A DNA stretch of 64,000 nucleotides from Closterium sp. Naga37s-1 (Eukaryota; Streptophyta; Zygnematophyceae; Desmidiales; Closteriaceae). The stretch is from positions 658,501-722,500 of the forward strand of contig CANJKZ010000084.1 of the NCBI GenBank assembly GCA_947471745.1, written 5' to 3'. Shown here in pieces: positions 1-10,631 of the stretch (position 1 is the first letter of the stretch; every line of letters begins with the position of its first letter). Position numbers and translations under genes: made by a program. Under the pieces are notes generated by a model. The model made no database searches. It was not told the DNA's origin and worked only from the letters and a program-made list of their open reading frames with translations.

Positions 1-410
1 AAGGGTCGCCCAACAACCAATATGAGCGCGCATATACTACCATTAGTTCTATTATATTTTCGGTCCATATAAAACCATGTATATCAAATGCCATAAATAT
101 ATTCTCTGCTATTAATTTAAGCCCATCATAACCGTGGTGGCAGCATATTATGCTGGGCTTAAATTAATATTATGCTGCCGAACATATTATTTCTGCAACC
201 ATATTACCGGCAATACAATATTATGGACCACGGTATGATGGGCTTAATATTATGATAGGCCACGATATAATATTATTTCTAGTACGACGGGCTTAAATTA
301 ATAGCAGAGAATATATGTATGGCATTTGATATGCATGGTTTTATATGGACCGGACATATGATAGAACTAATAGTAGTATATGCGCGCTCATATTGGTTGT
401 TGGGCGAAGC
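1..410. repeat. Large imperfect inverted repeat (fold-back) with AT-rich spacer
   Basis: Bases 6-123 are the near-perfect reverse complement of 289-407 (arms of about 119 nt with a few mismatches), separated by about 165 nt. The spacer holds a second nested pair: the string around 118-138 (gcccatcataaccgtggt) is mirrored at 229-249. The phrase gggcttaa..ttaatatt recurs at about 155, 239 and 289. The left arm starts at the window edge and may continue outside. No coding signal is convincing. It could be a fold-back or MITE-type transposon or a hairpin RNA locus; the sequence alone does not decide. Confidence 0.8.
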
Positions 411-1362
411 TTTATCGCCTAAATATATGGTCGTGAATTATATGACCGTGCGTGATTGGACGCGCATTGCCAAAAAGGGCAAGAAACATATTATCGACCA
501 ATCGTGCGTGGTCAATAATATGTTCGTGCATTTATGCTCTGGCGTTGCAGTTTATGATCGCTGATGTAATTGCCCGCGCGCTCATTGGTCGCGCATTGGG
601 CCGAAAATGACCGCGCATCTACTGTTGTGCGAACGAGGAATTTCGTGGGTACGAACCCTTGTAGGGTTATGTGCCAGGGAAAAAAAACACATCGAAAATG
701 CCCTGGCATGGCCACTCGGGGACACGTGGGCAAGAGCGAATCACCAAACAAGGCACTGGAGCAATTCTCTCGGTTCGTTTTCTAACGCGGTTGTAATACC
801 GTAGGTTCTGTAATTTGGATATGCTAAAAGCGGGATTGCAGTGGTGGCGGATCGATATTCTCCCCGATCGGGCACTGCATCCTCAGGAATAAATTTCCTT
901 CAGTAAAAATCTATGTAGCCATTATCCATAGTAAAAAATACTCCGTCAATACCAACCCGACAGTTGCTTCCATACCAATAATTCATTGAAAAGCGAGGGT
1001 GCTTACAACAGTTAGCTTCTAATATCAGCTAAAAAAGAAACTGCATTGCTACCAGCTAAATATACAACCATACAGCGCTCCTATTTACTGGAAAGAAATG
1101 TGCAGCCATGAAAGAGCCCCAGGAATCCTCCTCGCCAAGCGTTCCGCTGGTCAACTTGCGTTGGACCGATCCGTTAACGATCTCCTCCACCCTCCCACAG
1201 CCATGTTGCAGCCGCTTCAGAAGACACCCCAACCCCTCTCCCTCTGACAAGCAACCCGAGCAACCACAGCAACAAGCCACCATGCTCAGTGACCCACATG
1301 GCCTTGTGACAAGCAACTCAGTGGTGAAGCTCTGCTTGCCACGGTTCAGCATCCAAGCGGGT
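411..1362. other. Intergenic, nothing recognised
   Basis: Flank downstream of the TCP11-family gene. Short open frames here show no family resemblance. A small hairpin (tgccaggg at about 671 against ccctggca at about 701) is the only structure seen. The 3' UTR of the minus-strand gene must lie in the right part, but I see no clear polyadenylation signal that fixes its end. Confidence 0.4.
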
Positions 1363-4300
1363 TCATTCCTCGGTGGCATCAGCCATGGCCACGCGCACCA
1401 GCGGCTCATGCACGGTCAGCACAACATCAGCCATCTCCTCCACCAGCCTCACCACCGTCGTCACCCCCACTCCCTCTCCTCCATCACCCCTCCCCTCCCC
1501 CACCCCCTCCTCACTCCCACTCAGCAGATCCCCAGCGGCAGCCTTCCTGAGTGCAGCCTGGGCGGCCAGCAGAGCTTGCGATTGGCTGACAGGGCGCAGC
1601 AGCAGCAGGGCGCGCAGGGCGGCGGCAACAGAGGCGCGCACACGGAGGAAGATGGCGTCGGTGGGGTTCAGCGCTCGCAGCAGCAGGCTGGACGCCAGCG
1701 CCTCAATGCCTGCCCTGTCCGGGGAGGCAGCGGCAGCATCAGCTCCTGCTGCTGGGGCTGTCTTGGTGTTGGCTGCAGCGATTACCGCGTCGGCGAGGGC
1801 CGAGGCGAGGGCAGCACGGGAGGCGTCGGGGGAGGAGACGAGGCGGGCGAGGGTGGTGCGCGTGGCGGCTACCACGGCCTCCACTGCTGGTGATGGCAGG
1901 ATGGCACGCGCTGCTAGCAGCTGACGCAGTAGCAGCAGACTGCAGGTAGGGGGGAAGCGGGAGAGGAGAAATGGAAGATAGTTTGAATAAACGGATAGAA
2001 TTGAAGCAGCTGAGGTTCAAGATACCCTTCTGAGGTGAGGGGGCAGAGATGCAAACAGACAACCACGCACTTGCTAGTCTTCGCTCTCCCATGTCACTCA
2101 CCCAATGGCCACCACAACGACGCACTGGAACTCGTTCTGGGCGTGCCTCAGCTTGCCCACGTCCAGCCACAGTGCCTCCGCCACCGTGCTGCACTCCGCA
2201 CCCTCTGCTGACGTCACCACCTCCACCAGCCCCACGCGCACCACACACGCCGCTGCCGCCCAGTCGATGCGGCCATTCCCGGTGCCGCTCGTGCTTGTGC
2301 CAGAAGAAGACAAAGTACGTTGGCCGGTGCGGAGGGCGGATGCAGAGGGGAGGGTGGCAGCTGCTGACGATGCTGCTGAGCTGGAAGTGGATGCTGACGT
2401 GGCGAGGTACGGTTGGAGCTCGGCTCGTGCCGAGGGGATGGATTGGCTGAGAGAGCTGGCAACCCAGGAGAAAGTGCATGGCAGTTTCTCCTTGATGGTT
2501 GAGAGGCAGAGAGCAGGAGAGGACGAGGAGGCAGTGAGGGCAGCAGGGGTGGGGTAGGCGGGCAGGTCGAAACGTTTCGCGAGGGCAGCTTGGAGAGTGG
2601 CAGCGGTGGTGGTGAGGGGCGTGAGGCGCGCTCGTGCTGCCGCTATGTCCGCCTTGAGCTCCTGATGGGCGATGCATGGCAGGGGATGGGCGATGCATGG
2701 CAGGGGATGGGCGATGCATGGCAGGGGATGGGCGATGCATGGCAGGGGATGGGCAATGCATGGCAGGGGATGGGCAATGCATGGCAGGGGATGGGCAATG
2801 CATGGCAGGGGATGGGCAATGCATGGCAGGGGATGTGAGAAGGAGTGCAGACAGGTGAGAGGAAGAAAAGGTGACGAGGTGAAGGGAATGAGAAAGGCAG
2901 AATGTGTCATGACGATCAGAGTGTGCCTCTCCTCAACCCTAACCCCCACAGCTCACCTCCAGCCGCTCAAAGGCAAACTTGAGCCCTTTCACCACCGCCT
3001 CTGCCATTGAGCGCGCGCCACCTGTCGCCACCAGCGCACCCAGCTCGTCATTGAGCCGTGCCAGGGCGGCACGCGTGGCATCATCCCGGAAGGGCGCACC
3101 CAGGCGCAGAGTGAGGTCCGTGGCATAGGCGAGCAGCGATTGTAGACTGTGGAATGCGTCAGGCGTCCCCTGTGTGAGCATCTGTGAGAAGAGGGCAAGG
3201 GAAGAGGGGGTAGAGCGGAGCAGTAGGTTGAGGCACAGAGTGAGGTCCGTGGCATAGGCAAGCAGCAATTGCAGACTGTGGAACGCGTCGGGCATTCCCT
3301 GTGTGCGCATCTGTGAGGGAGGGGACGGGAGAGAGGGGGTGAAGAGGTGGGTGAGAGGCAGCGGGGGCTATGGGGAGTGCATGGAGAGAAGTGGAGAGGT
3401 GTTGCAGCTCAACCCACACAGGGGTACCTAAACCTGCAAGACACTTCGACTGTGCATGGCAGACCTCACCTTGACAAGGTCAGCCTCATCCAGTGTCAGG
3501 TTGGCTGTGACCTCATCATGCCAGCCACGAGGTGCAACACCCAGCAGCTCCTCCCGCAGCTCGTCCACCAGGGACACCACACTCAACCAACCACCGCACT
3601 GCACCACATTGCACTGCGGATTGATGCTTACCTTCTCAAGGTCAGCCTCATCCAGTGTCAGGTTGGCTGTGACCTCGTCATGCCACTGCCTGGGTGCAAC
3701 ACGCAGCAGCTCCTCCCGCAACTCGCCCACCAGGCGCGCCGCTGCTGCCGTGTCGGGTGGCGAGGCAAGCAGCGAGGCGAGAGTGGCATCCCAGAAGGCG
3801 CGGTGCATGGCCGCCTGAGGAGGTGGGGAAGGTGGGAGTTGGTTGGAGGAGTGGGACGGATTGCAAGAGGAGCACGCCGAGGGCAAGAGGAGCACGCCGA
3901 GGGCAGAATGCAAGTGACAGTAGAAGGTGCCAGTGGGGCAATCAGGACACAGGAAGTGGTGGGACCGGCACGGAGGCCACACAGAGCCACAAGCACGATG
4001 CGATTGTTTAGTCCAACACTTGGAAACAGCCAACAACCACTGTCTAGGGTTTACCAGCTGGATGGCTTGCTCCAGAACGCAGCATTCATGGCTCACCTTC
4101 ATCCTCGCCTCCAGGTCTCCCCCTCCTTGTGCTGCCAGTTCTCCACCAGCAGTAGAGGCAGCAGCAGCAGCAGCAAGGGTGGAGCTACGGTAAAGGCTGA
4201 GGTGCAGCTGTAGCAGCTCAGGGGGGGGTGGAGAGGGACCCACGGGCAGGGCCACCACTGAAGGGCTTGCAGCAGCAGAGGAAGCAGGAGCAGGAGCAGG

Positions 4301-7300
4301 AGCAGGAGCAGCATGAGGAGTAGAAGTGGGACCAGTGGGGACGGAGGAGCCTGAGGGTTGAGCATCCAGAGGCACGAAGAACGCCCCTGCCCGCATGGGG
4401 CTCCCCCCCAGCCCTGCCGTTGCCCCCTGCAGCGCCCCCCGAACCTCCCTCGCAGCCTTGGATGCGTCGTCCGAGCCTGCAGCCAGCGCTGGTTTGGCGG
4501 GCGGGAAGGAGAACTGGAAGAGGGAGCGACGGGCCTTGGGGGCTCTGGAGGGAGCAGCGGTAGCAGCAGAGCTGGTGGCTGCTGGTGCACCAGAGGGTGG
4601 ATTAGCAGTGGCAGTGAGAGTGGGAGTGGAAGTGGTAGAGAGAGGGCTTGGGTTGGTGGGGGAGGAGGAGAGGGAGAAGTGGGTGGGAGAAGAGGTACTC
4701 GGCAAGGCACGTGAGAGGGTGAACGGGGAGCAGGCAGGGGAAGGAGTGGCGGAGACAGCGGGGGAGGGGGAGGGTGACGGGGAAGGCGAGGGGGAAGGCG
4801 AAGGCGAGGGGGAGGGGGAAGGGGAGGCGGAGGGGGATCCGGGGAGGGTGCCAGCAAGGAATTCTCGTTGGGTGCGGGCGAGGGCCTCGTCCATTCGCGC
4901 CACTCCTGATTCTCCAGCTAGTCCTCTCAGCTTGCTGCGCAGCATGGGAATGTCCTTCGCCACCTGGCACCACGGGATTGGTCAGGGAGGGAGAGTGAAG
5001 GAGGAGCAGTGGAGTGAGTGGGGGAGGAACGAGTCGGCAAGTGGTGAGGTTTGAGACACAGCTGACTCATGTGGCAGCACAGAGACGAGTGGATCAAACA
5101 GAGACGGTCATGTGCGGTCACAATGGGAAGCACACATCTTCCACCGGCTCTTCTTGTGCCAACAATGGGTCCCTCCCAGGCACCAGTTCATTCCAGTCAA
5201 CAACTCTACCAGGCCTCTCACCTGCTCGCGGATGGCCCTGAGGTCCTCCGAGATGCGCTCGTCGGGGAGGTGGGCAGTACGGCGCAGCATGCTGGCGTGC
5301 ATCTGGCACGCCATGCTCACCATGTCCGCCTCCATGCGCTCCTTGTCGCGCGCCTGGTGGGTGTGCGTATGGGGTGGGGAGCATGAGGCACATGGGGCGC
5401 TTGGGGACCATGGAGAGCGTGGGGCGCATGGATAACGAACATGAGAGGCAGCATTGACCCACCGTAACCCCCAAAAGCCATGCCTCCCAACTGCCGTACC
5501 TTCCAGGCAACGAATCTCTCGAGGTAATCCACCCACGCCGCGTCAAACTCCACTAGGTGCTGCGAAAACGGCTTCGCTGCCGCCGCCTTCCTGCCTCCAC
5601 TAGCAGCGGCGGCAGTAATACCAGCAGCAGCGGTAGCAGCAGGAGCAGCGGCTGGAGAGTCAGACACGGTAGACGCAGCAGAGGCAGAAGCAGTGGCAGA
5701 AGCAGGAGCAGCAGCAGAGGGGTTGGGTCGGGTGAGCAGGAAGCGAGCGAGCCCTTCAAACGCCTTCACGAGGGCGGCAGCAGCCACACGCAGGGCGGCC
5801 TCGCGCTCGCCCGTGAGGCTCGAGAGCACGGCTTCCGGGTGCAGCACGATCATGTACGCGCACAGGAACACGCGCGGCGGGTACCGCCCCTTCCGCGCGC
5901 CCTCTCCGCCGCCCACGGAGGATGTACCTGCGCTGCTCGCCCCTGTTGCTGATGCGGGCTTGGGCTTGCCCGGGGGAGGCGCCACTTGCGCTAACAGGTG
6001 GTCGATATCGCACACGCCCGCTGCGCCCGCCGTATTCCCGCCTGCGCCTGGTTGCTTCTGCGGGGACGCGGCCGGGGAAGACGACGGGGTGGTGGCGGGG
6101 GAGGGCGCAGGGGAAACGGCGGTGGAGGCGGAAGCGACGGCGGAGGACACGAGCAGGCGCGCGTGCAGGCGCTGCAGGAGCGCGTCGGTGGCGGAAAGGG
6201 ACGCGGGGGACTGGATGCGCGCGGCCACGAGGGGGAAGGGCAGGCGGGAGAGGCGCGCGCGGCTGACTTGGCAAGCGCAGAAGGCGCGCGCGAGCTCGAG
6301 TGTGGTCTTGTTGGCGCCCTTGAACTGGCGCCAGCAGCTGCGGGGGGGAAGGGGGAGTTCGGGGGAGGGTGTGGGGAAGGTTAGACGCTTTGATCAGAAA
6401 GGAATTACGCAGGATACGGAAACATGCTAGTTTGGTAAAAAATGGGCGAGAACTGGAACAAGCATTGCATGTGTGGTGTGAGGCGGGTGCGTGGGGCATC
6501 CTAATAAGTTGAGAGACCTGCACCAGGCCAGCGCAAACAGCATGCAGGGAGCATGCGGGGAGGGAGTAGCGAGCAAGCAGGGAGCAGGGATCGCGACTCA
6601 CCGCAGGAGGCGGCGCGAGAGCAGCTGCCACTGCACGCGGCGGCACAGCGTCTGGTTGTACAGTGCGCTCCTGCGCCCGCCGCCCTTCCGCCGCAGCATC
6701 TCCGCGCGCCTTCCGCGCGCCTTGGCCACCTTCCGCTCCAGCCGCTCCCGCCGCTCGCGGTTCTCGCGCTGCCGCTGCTCCACAACGGTCGCCGCCACCT
6801 GCCGCGCCTGCTCCCACTGCGCCGCCGCGCGCTGTCGCTCCGCCAACAGGCGCGCGTCGCGCTTCGACGACGCGGCGGCGATGCGGTCCGAGAGCGCCTG
6901 GAGGAGCTGTGCTGCACGCTCCTGTTCAATTCTGGTAAAAGAGAAGGGAGAACGGGGAGGGTGGCGGAAAATGCGAAGCGGTACGCTTTTAACATGGATT
7001 CCTGGCACTATCGAATACAATTGGCTACTATTGGTCCTGATCTTACTGTTCCTGACGAGCGCGTTGCGCAGTGCGCGTGGAAACGAGCGCCAAGTGCTGC
7101 GCGCGCTTCTTCTGCCCCGCCGTGAGGATGGCCGCGCGGTTGCTCTGCGCCTTCTCCGCGCGCTCCTCGCGTTGCTGCGCCACGCCCGCAACCCAGGCCT
7201 CGAGCCGCTGCTGCGCCGCTGCGCGCACCTGGCGGCGGAGCTGTGCGGACTTGACCTGCTGCTCCCGCTTGCTGCCCTCACGCTCCAGACTGCACGAAAC

Positions 7301-8426
7301 ATGGACCGGGGGGGTGACGGCAGGTACAATTCGGTTAATATCATTTCATCTCCTTCTCATCAAACAAAGTGTTGCCATGGTGATATCAGAGATGGTGATA
7401 CCACGGAGAAACAGGGTATGGTCGACAAACGGTATCTCATGCTTCATACGGTTGTTGAGAATGTGTTTAATGACGGCGAGGCTGACAAAGCCAAACAAGG
7501 AACAAGGTAACAAGTTTACGCAACGGTTCCGACATGGACAAACATCGAGTGATTGTTTTCTCTGGACCGATATGTTCACACAATGGTGTATAATGGCAAC
7601 TGATTCGTTGCTTCAATCGACGTGCCATATCAATTGGTTCATTGCTTTCCACGACGTGCCATGCAACGAATTGACTGATGTCGACGACGACGAACAGCGA
7701 CTCACCGTTTCTTCTCGGCCGACATGAGCCGCTGCTCCAGGCGACGAGCCATCTCCTCCTGCTGCTGCTCCGTCGCCACCACGTCATCGTCGTCCGTCGT
7801 CGCATGGATGTCGCCACTCTCGCCCACGCCACCCGCGTCGACCGCCTGATAGTCGCTTTCCGACTCACTGATAACTGTAGGCAGACCCGCCGAGCTTCCA
7901 GAGCCGCCGCTGCTGGTGCTGGTGGTCATTGTGCTGGTGCTGCTACGGCTTGTTCGGCTGCTCCTGCTGCTGATGCTGCTGGGACTGTCACTGAAGAAAC
8001 TGTCCTTGCCGGAATTGTCGCTGCTGGGGGTATCGCTGCCCGTGTCGTGCCGGCTCTTGCGTTGTTGCGAGGCTCGCGCCTTGCTGGATAGCCATTGGTG
8101 AAACTCCTGCAGGCATGGCGCGTAGGAAGCACAAGCTAACGTCAGAATTCTTCGAGCCTTGCAACGAAAGCCTAGGAGAACGTTTTTGGAGAAAAAGGCA
8201 TGAAAAAAACCAGCATCATGTGGAAAAAAACAGCGCAGATTACTGGCAGGGTGGGTCCGGGAGCACGCGGTACATGGTGGAGAGACGAGGGACCCACCTG
8301 GCGGCGCTGGCGAGCTTCCTTGACGGGAAGGTTCGGGGATAGCCGCGACGGGGAGGCTTCAGCCTCGCTCAGCTCTTCCGCAATAGCAGGCGTAGCAGAC
8401 ATCATATGATCCGACACGCACGCCAT
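1363..8426 (-). CDS. TCP11 (T-complex protein 11) family protein, 11-exon host gene
   Basis: Exons read on the minus strand: 8426-8298, 8106-7706, 7289-7047, 6931-6602, 6337-5500, 5353-5222, 4963-4097, 3814-3632, 3181-2957, 2661-2102, 1939-1363. All junctions are GT-AG and phases stay consistent, giving about 1494 codons. The start ATG at 8426 opens MACVSDHMM. An acidic/Ser-rich N-terminus is followed by long charged coiled-coil stretches in exons 3-4 (ERQRAAAQWEQARQ). Exon 5 carries the family signature: CWRQFKGANKTTLELARAF, then RYPPRVFLCAYMIVLHPEAV, then GEREAALR. Exons 6-9 continue the TCP11 domain (IPMLRSKLRGLAGESGVARM; LVGELREELLRVAP). Exon 7 has a long Ser-Pro/Ala low-complexity insert. 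Exon 10 (LSTIKEKLPCTFSW...) and exon 11 (LLLLRQLLAARAIL) form the tail. The biochemical role of plant TCP11 proteins is poorly defined; the family name, not a function, is supported here. Confidence 0.85.
2669..2837. repeat. 21-bp minisatellite, 8 copies, in a TCP11 intron
   Basis: The unit ggcgatgcatggcaggggat plus g repeats head to tail eight times. Four copies read gcgatg, then four read gcaatg, so the array grew by block duplication. It lies between exons 9 and 10 of the minus-strand gene and stops a few bases short of the exon 10 acceptor (catcag/GAG). On the minus strand the array is a C-rich tract that could serve as the polypyrimidine tract. Open frames through it are repeat artefacts. 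Confidence 0.9.
3236..3310 (-). pseudogene. Degenerate duplicate of TCP11 exon 9 (5' part)
   Basis: After a CTCACAG acceptor this segment encodes MRTQGMPDAFHSLQLLLAYA, against MLTQGTPDAFHSLQSLLAYA in exon 9 (from 3181). Similarity ends near 3236, where the copy lacks the rest of exon 9 and has no good donor site. Reading runs openly into exon 9, so retention as an alternative longer exon is possible. Probably a partial duplication that is normally skipped. Confidence 0.65.
3462..3600 (-). pseudogene. Duplicate of the 3' part of TCP11 exon 8
   Basis: Encodes VDELREELLGVAPRGWHDEV and NLTLDEADLVK, nearly matching exon 8 (VGELREELLRVAPRQWHDEV; NLTLDEADLEK, 3814-3632). It keeps a donor (AAG/GTGAGG). 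Similarity starts abruptly at CTGGTGG, inside exon 8 and without its acceptor. Both copies end in the same phase, so inclusion would keep frame if some upstream AG is used. It may be a decayed duplicate or an alternative exon. Confidence 0.65.
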
Positions 8427-9523
8427 CTTGCACTGTCAACGCTATACCGACCAGATTTGTTACCGAGACTAACTATATGAAGGTCGACGATTGAAATAAA
8501 GCTGTGTCCTAAAACGATCCGAACGGTATTGCTTCGAACTATCCTATCGTCGAGCATGCGACATCCTTGATGGAGACTACTTAGCAAAAGGCAATCATCG
8601 CTTCCCGTCTGAGCATTGCTACTCGAATTATGTAGTTATCGAGTACCACTGGTAGAGCAGTCTCTGGCAAGCAAGCATGGATTGGTTTGGACGAGAAGCT
8701 TCGGTGCGGTACTTCTGGAGGTCTTTGGCTAGGATGATAAGTTCGGTATGCTTGGGCTAGCTTCTCTGAAATATTGCAGGTTCGTCGTGTTTTGTTGAAT
8801 TTGACTGCCTGCTTTCGTCAGGTATGGCAGCCGTACCAGATCTGCCGGGGCTGACCGAACGGTATGGTATGGTATCTATGGTCTCATCTCCTCCCGTCCC
8901 AGGCCGTCAGCAACAGTCGGTTCAGCGTCACCACATCGACGTCATATGATCACACACGAACATTTCGCCGAGGTTGGTCCGGGAAGCGCAATTTTCGCAA
9001 TGGTGCTGCCCACATTCGCTGAGTTTGGTCAGGGCTTCTCAGAGAGCGAAGTCTCCAAGGGCTGGGACCTCGATTGTGTGGTGGACGCTGATTTGTTGTT
9101 CAACAGCTAGCTCGCGTCGCACCAGCAATCACATGCGGTGCCTCTAACGAGTTGAAACCTTGGGAGCCTCCTCAAAAGAGCACGGGCCGCCTCAAAAAGA
9201 GCACGGGCCGCCTCAAAAAGCAGCATTCAATGCAATAAATAAATGCTCATTATCCATCCATAATGTCTTGGCTTGTTTAGAAACCACATTGATACAAACT
9301 AAAGTACATGTTCTTCTCTGCGATGAAGGTTTCGTCACTTCAAATGCAGTCAGCCCTACGATCCAAGACTATATTGGTTTATCACTTCTGCTGCGATCAG
9401 AATTTGATCGTAACCAGGATCACCTAGGTTCACACACAACTAGGTATCGTCAGCCCCCGGATAGAAGCGCCCCTGGGGGTATAAAAAACACCTTTTTTAG
9501 GGGGCGCGCTTATAACTGAGGAA
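8427..9523. other. Intergenic region upstream of the TCP11 gene
   Basis: Presumed promoter side of the minus-strand gene. I find no convincing TATA box or recognisable gene. At 9170-9222 a 21-bp unit (ctcaaaaagagcacgggccg) repeats about 2.5 times. Near 9470-9520 there are inverted blocks (aagcgcccct / aggggg cgcgctt) around an A/T run, which could be the remnant end of a transposon. Confidence 0.4.
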
Positions 9524-9549
9524 TTTTATAAGCGCCGGCGTTTATAAAA
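9524..9549. repeat. 26-bp near-perfect palindrome
   Basis: TTTTATAAGCGCCGGCG continues into TTTATAAAA. The whole is its own reverse complement except for one mismatched pair. It lies 25 bp left of element A. It could be a short hairpin, a protein-binding palindrome or the joined ends of a DNA transposon remnant. Confidence 0.7.
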
Positions 9550-9700
9550 TTGCAAAAGGGATTTCTATCTGTTTTGTTAGAATTTGAAATGACTGAAAAA
9601 GGATCGTATACTTAGGATGGTAGCTTCCTGTTCTAGCGGAAGTCGTTGTATGAGTTAAAGCCATTTGTAAGAGGCTTTGTCTGGACTAATATAAGCCCAT

Positions 9701-9830
9701 TGTTAGAATTGGAACGAATGAATGAGTGAACTATCAAGCAGGTGGGTACAAGTAGGAAACCTAAAAGTGTTGTACCCTATAAGAACTACCCCACTACAAC
9801 CCAAACAGACTATAGCATATGAGTTCAACA
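9701..9830 (-). repeat. Element B 3' LTR
   Basis: 130 bp, TG...CA bounded, near-identical to 16938-17066. Contains the core CTGTAGTGGGGTAGT-type motif shared by the other short-LTR elements. Confidence 0.93.
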
Positions 9831-10060
9831 CACCTCCATAGGCAAAGTGGGGGAGAACAAGAGGTCACAAGACCAGTCAAGAAAGGCAAAACAAGCTCAG
9901 GGTGGATCACAAAGTCACCACGCAGTCTGAGCACAAGCAAATGGTCACAAGGCCAGTTAACATGCAGAGTTATATAAAAGGAGAACAAACAATACAGTGA
10001 ACACAACCTAGCAAGTGTAAGCATGCAGGTATATGTATATGGAGTACAGTACAAGTAGAG

Positions 10061-10631
10061 TTAAGAAGTAAGAAAGTGAGGCACAGTAGGTACAAGGCCT
10101 AGAACAGTACAGAAACGCTGATGATCACAAGGCTGAAGTGCCTTGGTGAAAACATCAGCAATGTTGGCCTGTGAGGCCACGTAAGCGAGACGAAGCTCGC
10201 CACGCTGCTGCAACTCTCGAGCAAGGAAGTAGCGCAGAGAAATGTGCTTCGTTCTGTGCTCCAGTCTGTGCACATGACACAAGGCCAGCATGGCCTTGTT
10301 GTCGACGTACAGAACTGGAGGAGAACGAGGCGCCTCTCCCAAGTCGGTTAGCAGGTAGGTGAGCCAGCGTAACTCCAGTGCAGCCATGGCCCCAGCGTAG
10401 ATATCAGCGTCACAACTGGAGCTGAGAACAGAAGAAGAGCGGGTAGACCGCCAAGAGACAGAACCGGAGCCAAGACTGAAGGTGTAACCCTGTGACGACC
10501 GCTGCGTAGCCAAGTCGTCAACCCAGGAAGCGTCTGCGTGACAAGTGAGGACAACTCGAGCCCGTCCTCCAAGCACGAGCCCCATGCCCGACGTACTGCA
10601 CAGGTAGCGCAACACCCTCTTCCCAGCATCC
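10061..10631 (-). pseudogene. Element B RNase H domain
   Basis: Encodes HADASWVDDLATQRSSQGY, then SSSCDADIYAGAMAALELRW, YVDNKAMLAL, and a C-terminus ending in VPHFLTS. Copia RNase H normally has Glu in the second motif (CEAEIYAG in D, H and J here); B has Asp (CDADIYAG), a change of a catalytic residue. A TAG replaces Trp of the upstream HWDAAKR motif near 10632, cutting RNase H from RT. Confidence 0.85.

Noticed and set aside
1108-1893. Plus-strand open frames of 180-260 codons across 1100-2950
   Set aside because: They are antisense shadows of the GC-rich TCP11 exons 10-11 and of the 21-bp repeat. Splice sites, phases and family motifs support only the minus strand.
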